A DNA stretch of 64,000 nucleotides from Aliikangiella sp. G2MR2-5 (GTDB lineage Bacteria; Pseudomonadota; Gammaproteobacteria; Enterobacterales; Kangiellaceae): positions 310,001 through 374,000 of the forward strand of contig NZ_JADPQF010000004.1 in the NCBI RefSeq assembly GCF_015687155.1, read 5' to 3'. Below, piece by piece: positions 57,252 to 64,000 of this stretch. A program made the translations under genes and the position numbers. How positions within the stretch are numbered: position 1 is the stretch's first letter; each line of letters begins with the position of its first letter. Under the pieces are notes generated by a model. It was not told the DNA's origin. It was given only the letters and a program-made list of their open reading frames with translations, and ran no database searches.

Positions 57252-57599
57252 ATGGCGATGAAACCGAGAGATTATTGGCTTAGTAGAAGATTCCAGGATC
57301 CCAGACGCTATCCATATGGAATTGCGCGTTCAGGTGATTTTACTATCGCTCAAAGTGAAATGCTGGAAAGAAATGGTAACCTGATCGAGGCCTTACTTAA
57401 AGGAGAAGTGGAGAATCCTAATGAAGAGGATATCCAGTTGAAAGATGCAATTCTCAAGGGTGATATTCAGTTTAGTCCGCTTGTGCAAACATGGCTGAAA
57501 TACTCTACAACACATCATACTAAAATTTCGATCTCTTCAAGCGCCAAGTCTGAGGAAGATACTGATGATGACTGGGTAGATGAAGATCCTTTAGATTAA
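57252..57599 (+). CDS. maoP: Macrodomain Ori organisation protein MaoP (DUF413)
   Basis: A protein of about 115 residues of the DUF413/YifE family, recognised from the YWLSRRFQDPRRYPYGIARS and GDFTIAQSEMLERNG stretches and an acidic tail (DTDDDWVDEDPLD). E. coli MaoP binds a specific site and keeps the Ori macrodomain compact. Starts at 57252 and 57258 (ATG GCG ATG) are both possible; the AGGAG site at 57244-57248 suits the second better. The upstream extension to 57195 has no ribosome site. The neighbour is hdfR, as in E. coli. Confidence 0.85.
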   Translation: MAMKPRDYWLSRRFQDPRRYPYGIARSGDFTIAQSEMLERNGNLIEALLKGEVENPNEEDIQLKDAILKGDIQFSPLVQTWLKYSTTHHTKISISSSAKSEEDTDDDWVDEDPLD

Positions 57600-57626
57600 A
57601 GCATTTAAAGTAGGTTGTTGATTCAA

Positions 57627-57655
57627 GTGAGTCACTTTGCTCCAGAGTGACTCAC
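57627..57655. repeat. Perfect 10-bp inverted repeat between maoP and DUF924 gene
   Basis: GTGAGTCACT at 57627-57636 and AGTGACTCAC at 57646-57655, with a 9-base loop. It lies between two convergent stops. There is no T-run, so a Rho-independent terminator is only weakly supported. Confidence 0.5.
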
Positions 57656-57658
57656 AAT

Positions 57659-57692
57659 CTAAAATGAAGAACCGGCTAAAATGAAGAACCGG
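57659..57692. repeat. 17-bp tandem duplication at the end of the DUF924 gene
   Basis: CTAAAATGAAGAACCGG occurs at 57659-57675 and again at 57676-57692. The second copy contains the last codons and stop of the DUF924 gene (minus strand), so the first is a duplicate of this end lying past the stop. Confidence 0.85.
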
Positions 57693-58215
57693 GTTGATTT
57701 AAAAAAGCTATCTCTTCTTCACTGGACTCTCGCCCCAAAATCTGGTTCCGGTGCGGATAGCGGCCGAAGCGCTCAATAATTTCTTTATGTTTAATTTCGT
57801 AAACATAGTTCTCCTCCAGACCTTCCTGAGAAAATACCCGCATTGCTTCTTGATGAATAACCAGAGATTCAGAATGCATTAGCGGCATATACAAAAACTT
57901 TCGCTTTGATAGTGGAAGCGCCAGATCTGCTTGTTGCATGATAGCTTCCTGACACAGGGCCACCGCTAACGAGTCAAAAGCGAACGCCTGGGCTGAGTCG
58001 CGAAACATATTGCGGGAGAACTGGTCGAGTACAATAACTTCCGCAAGGCGGCCTTCTGGTGTTTTCCGCCAGTCAAATAGTTCACAGCATGTTGCTGCAT
58101 AGTAGGTTTTTAAAAAGCGTTTGCGGATCAGTTGATCAAATGATTCATCTTTTTTAAACCAGTCTGCAGGTGTTGAGTCTTCAAACCAAAATTGAATAAC
58201 GTCGCTGTATTCCAT
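57676..58215 (-). CDS. DUF924 family protein
   Basis: A 179-residue protein of the DUF924/YdhR-like family. Conserved segments are VIQFWFEDSTPADWFKKDE, then RLAEVIVLDQFSRNMFRDSA and the later GRYPHRNQILGRESSEEEI. The family has a TPR-like helical fold and no firm function. The start is near the PAS gene on the same strand (60-base gap). Confidence 0.88.
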   Translation of the reverse strand: MEYSDVIQFWFEDSTPADWFKKDESFDQLIRKRFLKTYYAATCCELFDWRKTPEGRLAEVIVLDQFSRNMFRDSAQAFAFDSLAVALCQEAIMQQADLALPLSKRKFLYMPLMHSESLVIHQEAMRVFSQEGLEENYVYEIKHKEIIERFGRYPHRNQILGRESSEEEIAFLNQPGSSF

Positions 58216-58275
58216 TTAATGTTGATCCATTACTTAATTGATTGATATTCGGAAAAGCTTATTGCATGTCGAAAG

Positions 58276-58746
58276 CTAGAAAAATTTAAGTCCAAGCCCT
58301 ATTGAAAAAACGCCTGTCACTTGAGTCATTTCATTGGTAATAAAGCGATTTTTCCAGCTATAGGTTATCTGTTGGTTATCATGAATAACAATATCATTTA
58401 TATATTCTGAATACAGCTCTCCGGTTCCATTGGTGATATTATCAAACACCATCAGTATTTCTGTTCTTTGCTCGGAAGGGATAAACTGGGTGAACCAGCA
58501 GCTGCCAATTAGCGCTTGTTGTGAGAGTCCAAGCTGATCGCATCCAGCGCCGTTGATATAAACAATCTCACCTTTCAAATTGAGCAAGACCATTAACTGA
58601 TCTGACTTTTCAAAAGGCTGAAATGTTTGAATACAATGCCGAATGAGGTGCTGATTGAGTTCCAGATTAACAAAAGGCTCAAGCGAACGAGTTACCAGAT
58701 CAAACTCGGAAAGCTCTAAGTTGCTCACCAATAACTCTTCCATCAA
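58276..58746 (-). CDS. Stand-alone PAS domain protein
   Basis: A 156-residue single PAS domain (DQLMVLLNLKGEIVYINGAG, then GSCWFTQFIPSEQR) with no kinase or diguanylate cyclase attached. It could be a sensor partner of another protein or a remnant of a longer signalling protein. It lies between the DUF924 gene and the RND transporter on the same strand. The ligand is unknown. Confidence 0.8.
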   Translation of the reverse strand: MMEELLVSNLELSEFDLVTRSLEPFVNLELNQHLIRHCIQTFQPFEKSDQLMVLLNLKGEIVYINGAGCDQLGLSQQALIGSCWFTQFIPSEQRTEILMVFDNITNGTGELYSEYINDIVIHDNQQITYSWKNRFITNEMTQVTGVFSIGLGLKFF

Positions 58747-58902
58747 TCGCTACCTTTGCCAGACCTGTTAATCACTTAAGTCACCGGTGGACTTAACTCA
58801 TTCAAGATTAGTCTTTTGCAACAATACTGTCAAATATGCTGACTGGTCTTAAAGCATTAACAGGCTATATCGTGCCGCCGTGATTGTTTTATTAAGTCGA
58901 GT

Positions 58903-61209
58903 TTACTGCCTGTTGTTATTTGATAATTTTGATTTGTCGAATAGTATTAACAGGGTAGGCAGCAGCAGAAAATCCACAATAAGCGCAAAAGTTAATGTAA
59001 TAGCCATTAGCAAACCTATGGTGGCAGAGGTATTCATAGAAGAAATAGCGAGAATTAGAAAACCGCCACTTAATACCAGAGAAGTTGTCAATAGTGCCAG
59101 ACCGACTCGCTCAAATGTCTCTTTGATCGCTGCTTTGGCATCCTTTCCCTGTTCGCGGGCAAGTTGATACTTATGCAGAAAGTGGACGGTATCATCTACC
59201 ACTATGCCCAAAGTGGAGCAAGCTACTATCGATAAGGCAATATCAATATAGCCGAATGAAAGACCCCAAAGACCGTAAGCCATGGCTGCCGGAACAAGAT
59301 TCGGTATTAAACTGATGATGCCGAAGCGAAACGATTTTAAGACCAGTACGAGTACGATTGAAATAGCGATAAGGGCGATAAAAGTACCAAATAATAAACT
59401 GGAAATATTCCGTTGTGCTATGTGAGCGAAAACCATTCCCAGACCGGTAGCCTGACTAGGCTCAATTGCATTGGCATTTTTCTGAAGCCAGTTTTGTGCT
59501 AGCCGGTCGAGCTGCAGTAACTCTTCTGAGCCCGAATTGGTAACAGAAACACTAAACCGAGATGCGTCTTTATGGATGGTTACCAAATCATTCAACCCTA
59601 GCCCTTGTGGCAATCCAAATTCATAAAATAACAGGTATTGAGCAGCAAGTTCCGCTGAGTCCGGTACGCGATAAAATTCAGGTTGGTCTGCATTCATTAC
59701 CTGATTTAGGTCTTTCATTAACTCAGACAGTGATTTGACATTGACGACTTTGGGCTGACTTATAAACCAGCTTTCAAACTCATCGAGTTGAGCCAGATAT
59801 TCCGGCGAAAAAATTGAATGGCTTGCTTTGGGTTTAAGTGAATACTCCAGAGAGTTAATACCAGTGAGATACCCATCCAGACGATTAACCAATTGAATCA
59901 ACTCAAAGCTATTGTCAAAATAGTTTGCCCAGTTGTCAGACACCTTATTGCTTGGTATGAACGCGACTAACGCACATGTGAGTAGTAGCATCGATACAAG
60001 AAAGAGCCGATAATATTTGATTAAAAAATTTGAAAATGAAGAGAAGCGATAGATTGCTTTTGCCTGTCTTATTTTTCCTGGCGGAATGACCTTTAGCATG
60101 GCTGGCAACAATACCAGACTGAAGATTAAGGCAACAAGTACGCCAAAAGCCACCATATTACCAAGTGCCTGATAAGGAGGAGAAGCACTAAAATTTAAAC
60201 TTAAAAAGCCGATTATAGTGGTGACACTAGTGATTAAAACGGGCATAAAGTTAAGCTTTAGACTTTCCAGAATTGCTTTATTTTTACTCTCCCCCGATTG
60301 TATATGGCGGTAATAGGTGACCAACAGGTGAACACTATCTGCAACCATGATTGATAACAAAATACTCGGAGTAAATCCTGCTATAGGTGTAAGAACAGGA
60401 GATATCCAGCCGAAGAAGCCGAACGTTGAAATCAAGCACAGCGAGATCAAGGTGAATATAGTCAAGCTGCCAATCGCACTTCTTAAAAAGAAAACCAGAC
60501 CGCCAAAAATAATCAAGTAACTTAGTGGAAGTAAGGTCGTCAGATCTTTGGCAACCGCTCTGGCGAGAGTTGCATTAAAAGCTGTCGAGCCTCCGTTATC
60601 GATCTCAAAGTTGGGATATTGTATTCGGTATTTATCTCGTAACTGTTCAACTTCTGTGGTAACTTCGATGGCTGCATTTTTTTTATCTTTAGGAAGGTTG
60701 AGAGTGATAAAAATAATACTTAGCTTTCCATCTGAAGTTAGTAATGTTTTGACCAGACGCTGCTCTGCCAGCGCTCGGACTTTAATATTTTTAACTTTTT
60801 CATCAGAAAGTCTTGCTGCGTCTTCAACCAGGTATTCCGAATAGATATCATCGCCATCTGCGTGAGATATTGTATAGTTAGCAATTGATGATACTCGATA
60901 GGCGTAATTAATATTCCAGGCTTCCTCGGTCAAAGATTCTATTAAAGACAGGCCTTCACGGTTAAACAGATCTTCATTTTTAGCCGTAACCACCAGGGTT
61001 GCAGTGTCTGATTTGACGTAGTCATCTTCAAAGTCTTCAAATGCTTTAAGCTGAGGATTACTTTTACTGAGATAGACTCGAAAGTCGTTGCTGATTGACA
61101 GATTGGGAAGTCCGCTGGACAGTATGATGACAAATAAAGTAAAAAATACGATCACTCGCCAGGGATATTGAATTATTTTTTCAATATAGGCTGTTAGAAA
61201 AGGTGACAT
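58903..61209 (-). CDS. RND/MMPL family transporter
   Basis: 768 residues from the ATG at 61209 (site GAGGTGGGG just before). The membrane layout is the RND/MMPL one: one helix, a large outer loop, five helices (with ILLSIMVADSVHLLVTYYRH), a second loop and six more (IVVDDTVHFLHKYQLAREQG). The paired transmembrane acidic residues of the family are in VADSVH and VDDTVH. It resembles hopanoid/lipid or sterol-type exporters. I reject the GTG at 61278, whose added residues have no ribosome site. Substrate unknown. Confidence 0.88.
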   Translation of the reverse strand: MSPFLTAYIEKIIQYPWRVIVFFTLFVIILSSGLPNLSISNDFRVYLSKSNPQLKAFEDFEDDYVKSDTATLVVTAKNEDLFNREGLSLIESLTEEAWNINYAYRVSSIANYTISHADGDDIYSEYLVEDAARLSDEKVKNIKVRALAEQRLVKTLLTSDGKLSIIFITLNLPKDKKNAAIEVTTEVEQLRDKYRIQYPNFEIDNGGSTAFNATLARAVAKDLTTLLPLSYLIIFGGLVFFLRSAIGSLTIFTLISLCLISTFGFFGWISPVLTPIAGFTPSILLSIMVADSVHLLVTYYRHIQSGESKNKAILESLKLNFMPVLITSVTTIIGFLSLNFSASPPYQALGNMVAFGVLVALIFSLVLLPAMLKVIPPGKIRQAKAIYRFSSFSNFLIKYYRLFLVSMLLLTCALVAFIPSNKVSDNWANYFDNSFELIQLVNRLDGYLTGINSLEYSLKPKASHSIFSPEYLAQLDEFESWFISQPKVVNVKSLSELMKDLNQVMNADQPEFYRVPDSAELAAQYLLFYEFGLPQGLGLNDLVTIHKDASRFSVSVTNSGSEELLQLDRLAQNWLQKNANAIEPSQATGLGMVFAHIAQRNISSLLFGTFIALIAISIVLVLVLKSFRFGIISLIPNLVPAAMAYGLWGLSFGYIDIALSIVACSTLGIVVDDTVHFLHKYQLAREQGKDAKAAIKETFERVGLALLTTSLVLSGGFLILAISSMNTSATIGLLMAITLTFALIVDFLLLPTLLILFDKSKLSNNNRQ

Positions 61210-61381
61210 CCCCACCTCGTCAAATAGAAAGGTTACTGCAATACTACCCGATGTTTCAGTGTCTTGAAAAGGAAACACTCTCTCAGGGTTTTCATTTTAT
61301 GCAGGATCTTTTTAGCTGACAGCTTTGCTGTTTATGATATCAGAGTTTGCTATGATTCCTGCTAACCAAAAGGTATAGAAG

Positions 61382-61912
61382 GTGAGTGACAATATGAGAA
61401 ATGAGTTAGCTTGGTTAATTGAAACACCACGACTGGCAATGCGGCATTTCACCATAGAGGATGCAGCCTCCGTATTCGCTTTCAATTCCGACCCGAAGGT
61501 ATTGCGCTATCTTGGTGAAGCTGACAAAACATGCTCGTTAGAAGAGGCAGAGACGGTTATAAAAGATATCTGGTTAAGAGAATATCAGCAATATGGGTAT
61601 GCTCGCTACGCGCTCGTTCATAAACATGACAAACAGGTTATCGGTTTTTGTGGGTTCAAATTTGAAGTCGATGAAGGATACCCGGATATCGGCTATCGCA
61701 TCATGCCTAAATACTGGAATCGGGGGTTGGTTAGTGAGGCTTGCAGCGCGTTAATGCCATATGGCCGAAATGAGCTTGGACTTGAAAAGGTTATAGCAAT
61801 GGCTGCGGTTGATAATATCGCGTCTAACCGAATCATTCAGCGCCTGGGTTTTAATCGTGTAGCCCGATTTGAACATGCTGGAATGCCGCACTATCGTTAT
61901 CAAAATTGGTAA
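61382..61912 (+). CDS. GNAT acetyltransferase, RimJ/RimL-like
   Basis: A 176-residue protein of the RimJ/RimL group. Visible are the N-terminal LIETPRLAMRHFTIEDAAS, then GYPDIGYRIMPKYWNRGLVSEA and NRIIQRLGFNRVARFEHAGM. It starts at GTG; an ATG four codons on is possible. Members acetylate ribosomal protein N termini or small molecules; which one is not known. A short inverted repeat (TGAGCGC/GCGCTCA, 61915-61934) follows the stop, without a T-run. Confidence 0.9.
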   Translation: MSDNMRNELAWLIETPRLAMRHFTIEDAASVFAFNSDPKVLRYLGEADKTCSLEEAETVIKDIWLREYQQYGYARYALVHKHDKQVIGFCGFKFEVDEGYPDIGYRIMPKYWNRGLVSEACSALMPYGRNELGLEKVIAMAAVDNIASNRIIQRLGFNRVARFEHAGMPHYRYQNW

Positions 61913-62048
61913 TTTGAGCGCCTTGTCGCGCTCAGCAGATTGGTTGAAAACATCATCAGGGTATTTCTGGTGAAGCGGTGAGTTGATATAATCCGCCGTT
62001 TTGTACTATTAATCAACAGCAAAAGCACCAGTAGTCTAAGAAGGTCTC

Positions 62049-64000
62049 ATGTTCAGTAAGTTATTTACGCCCAAGTGGCAACATCAGGATCACCAGGTCA
62101 GACAGGCAGCGGTGAATGCGCTCAATGTGAAAGAGCATGAGAGTATATTACTGCAAGTAGCGGTAGAGGATGATTGTGCGCCAATCCGGAAGCTCGCTTT
62201 ATCCAAAATCGATCGACTACAGCCGCTCAAGAATTTATTGGAGAAAGCTGATACCGTCGAACAGTGGCTCACGCTTGCAAACCGCGCAATTGAGATCGAT
62301 CCGGGATATTGCGAGTCGCTTTCCATGCGCCTGCAGCGTCAGTTTATAGAGTCTCTTGATGAAGTTAAATTGCTCCTCATTGCCAATACTGGTAATCCCG
62401 ATTTAATTAAACCCATATTGCCTAACTTGGCAGAAGGCTTGCTGGTGACATTAGTATCTGGCGCAAAGTCTTTTGAGTTAAAGCTGGCTGCTCTGGAGTA
62501 CATTCAGGAACTGCCGCGACTACAGGAACTGGCGAAGCTATCTAGTCACAAGCAGGTTATCAAGCAGATTAAAGCACAAATCAACCGAGTCAAAAGTGTT
62601 AAAGAAAAGCAACAACAAGAAATGGAGCTGGCGCAGTCTATTTGTAGTCAACTGGAAAAGTTGGCTAGTTCGCATTGGGATAGTCAATCGAACGCAAAGT
62701 ATCATTTGCTCGAGGCTCGTTGGAATTCTCTTTCGCCTAAAACTCAGGAGTCATTACAACTTTGTTTTTCTCAAAGTCTGAGTGCTTGTCAGAAATGTGA
62801 GAAGAAAAATCGAGAACGTATCGAGAAAGAGCTTTTGGCACAAGAAGCGAGTGTTAATGCCAGGGAGGTGATACATCAGCTTCACAATATTTTTGAAGAG
62901 ATGAAAACCGAAACATTGGCAAACATTGATTCTCAGATAGAAGCGTTTCAGCTTCTAAAGAAAACCTGGCTGCAATTGAGTTTGCAAGTAGAGCTCGATG
63001 CAGAGCTAAAGGGACAATTTGGCTCACTTGAACATGATATCGAAAGAATAATAAGTGTCTGGAATCAATTCGATGACAACGTCGAACAAATGAAACAGCA
63101 TTTTGCTCTAATTCCGCAAATAGCGATAGAAAAAGATAGTGAGCTCGCAGATGAACTCATTGAGTTCGCTAGTAACTGGCTAAAAAAGTGGAACCTGCTA
63201 ATTCACGACCTGGCCTGGCCCGATGAAATTCCAATGCCTGAACAGCTCAATTTATGGTTGAATGAGGTAAAAAAACTAGAAAATGAAGTTGATGAGTATC
63301 TATCAGAAGAGCTGAAAAAAATTAATCATTTGAAGCACAAGATCAATCAACTGAAAAACCAGATAAAGCGTAAAAATCTGATTGCGGCCAACAAGATTTT
63401 CAATTATGTCAATTACGAAAAGGCGCACTTAACTAAAACGTTAAATTCACCAATCGATAAAATGCTCGAGGGTGTGATCCCTCTTTTGGATGAATTAAGA
63501 GACTGGCATGCGTTTGCGACTCAGCCTAAGAAACAGGCTTTATGTGATGCAATGAAAAGTTTAACCAGGAACGATGTGGAACCGCTGGAGCTTGCAGAAA
63601 AAATTCATCAGCTGCAGGAGGAATGGCACGAACTAACTTCTTCCGATAGTAATGCTGATAGCATATTATGGGATGAATTTAAGGAAGCTGCAGATAAAGC
63701 CTATGAGCCCTGCCACAAGTACTATTTGGAGCAGGATAAAGTTAGAGCCGATAATTTAAGAAAGCGACAGTCCGTTTGTCTGCTAATTGAAAAATTTATA
63801 AAAGAATCCTCTCTTATTAGTCAAAAAAATGTTGAGCAAGAAAAATCCGATAAAGACTGGCGAGAACTTGACAAAAAATATAGCCAATGGATTGTCGAAT
63901 GGAAGAGCTATCAACCCATACCCGTTAATGAGCAGAAGAGAATTCAAAAACGATTTAATCAATTAATTGAACGAATCAAGATACCCTTGAATAATTACAA
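62049..64000 (+). CDS. DUF349 domain-containing protein, 3' truncated by window edge
   Basis: The frame is open from the ATG at 62049 (site AAGAAGG) to the right edge, at least 650 residues. The sequence is strongly helical and charged, with HEAT-like N-terminal repeats (QVRQAAVNALNVKEHESI, then APIRKLALSKI) and later coiled-coil segments with the repeated Trp-containing pattern typical of DUF349 proteins. The family is linked to envelope or stress phenotypes in a few bacteria, but no precise role is fixed. The stop is outside the window. Confidence 0.8.
   Translation, partial: MFSKLFTPKWQHQDHQVRQAAVNALNVKEHESILLQVAVEDDCAPIRKLALSKIDRLQPLKNLLEKADTVEQWLTLANRAIEIDPGYCESLSMRLQRQFIESLDEVKLLLIANTGNPDLIKPILPNLAEGLLVTLVSGAKSFELKLAALEYIQELPRLQELAKLSSHKQVIKQIKAQINRVKSVKEKQQQEMELAQSICSQLEKLASSHWDSQSNAKYHLLEARWNSLSPKTQESLQLCFSQSLSACQKCEKKNRERIEKELLAQEASVNAREVIHQLHNIFEEMKTETLANIDSQIEAFQLLKKTWLQLSLQVELDAELKGQFGSLEHDIERIISVWNQFDDNVEQMKQHFALIPQIAIEKDSELADELIEFASNWLKKWNLLIHDLAWPDEIPMPEQLNLWLNEVKKLENEVDEYLSEELKKINHLKHKINQLKNQIKRKNLIAANKIFNYVNYEKAHLTKTLNSPIDKMLEGVIPLLDELRDWHAFATQPKKQALCDAMKSLTRNDVEPLELAEKIHQLQEEWHELTSSDSNADSILWDEFKEAADKAYEPCHKYYLEQDKVRADNLRKRQSVCLLIEKFIKESSLISQKNVEQEKSDKDWRELDKKYSQWIVEWKSYQPIPVNEQKRIQKRFNQLIERIKIPLNNY

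Overview
The window is from a gammaproteobacterium, most likely a marine, moderately AT-rich member of the Oceanospirillales/Alteromonadales-like groups (a Kangiella- or Aliikangiella-type relative is my guess). The evidence is the gene-order blocks: recN-nadK, hrcA-grpE-dnaK-dnaJ, rppH-ptsP-TauE-lgt-thyA-folA, and hdfR next to maoP. The taxon is inferred from protein similarity as I remember it, not from a search.

Layout. 1-4.9 kb: a lipid-modification operon cut by the left edge (NTF2-like, SDR, FAD oxidoreductase, DUF1365, cyclopropane-fatty-acid-synthase-like methyltransferase, DUF2878), convergent with recN and nadK. 7.7-13.0 kb: the heat-shock block hrcA, grpE, dnaK, dnaJ with two good sigma-32-type promoters. 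13.1-20.0 kb: an accessory block with a MotA/TolQ-like membrane protein, a GNAT enzyme, a TPR histidine kinase, and a compact split-borosin RiPP locus (74-aa precursor plus alpha-N-methyltransferase) divergent from a MarR regulator, then a SufR-like Fe-S regulator with an MFS transporter. 20.3-25.0 kb: a flavoprotein with a KorA/KorB-type 2-oxoacid:ferredoxin oxidoreductase, then dapB. 26-28.7 kb: DoxX, astacin-like protease, rpe, trpG/pabA. 28.9-34.2 kb: a 1545-aa secreted multidomain protein and a small beta-barrel. 34.2-35.0 kb: a decayed REP-associated transposase remnant with repeats. 35-40 kb: a giant hybrid histidine kinase ending in a nucleotidyl cyclase domain. 40-44 kb: ThrE-type exporter, an ECF sigma/anti-sigma/secreted-protein operon, mutH. 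44.3-50.8 kb: rppH to folA. 51.5-62 kb: secreted reprolysin-like metalloprotease, acetyltransferases, YeaD-like mutarotase, hdfR, a small secreted protein, maoP, DUF924, a PAS protein and an RND/MMPL transporter. The right edge cuts a DUF349 protein.

The most exciting system is the split borosin locus at 16.2-18.0 kb. The methyltransferase carries the borosin signature stretches, including the YGHPG and SAEDCLFADL motifs. The adjacent small protein has a helical binding domain followed by a short polar tail containing Ile-Ser-His. A MarR gene is read divergently, with a perfect 6-1-6 palindrome at its promoter, and a sensor kinase follows the precursor after 35 bases. The family is known (Shewanella SonM/SonA type), but this locus, its gene order and its apparent regulators look unusual.

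No rRNA, tRNA or CRISPR array was recognised.
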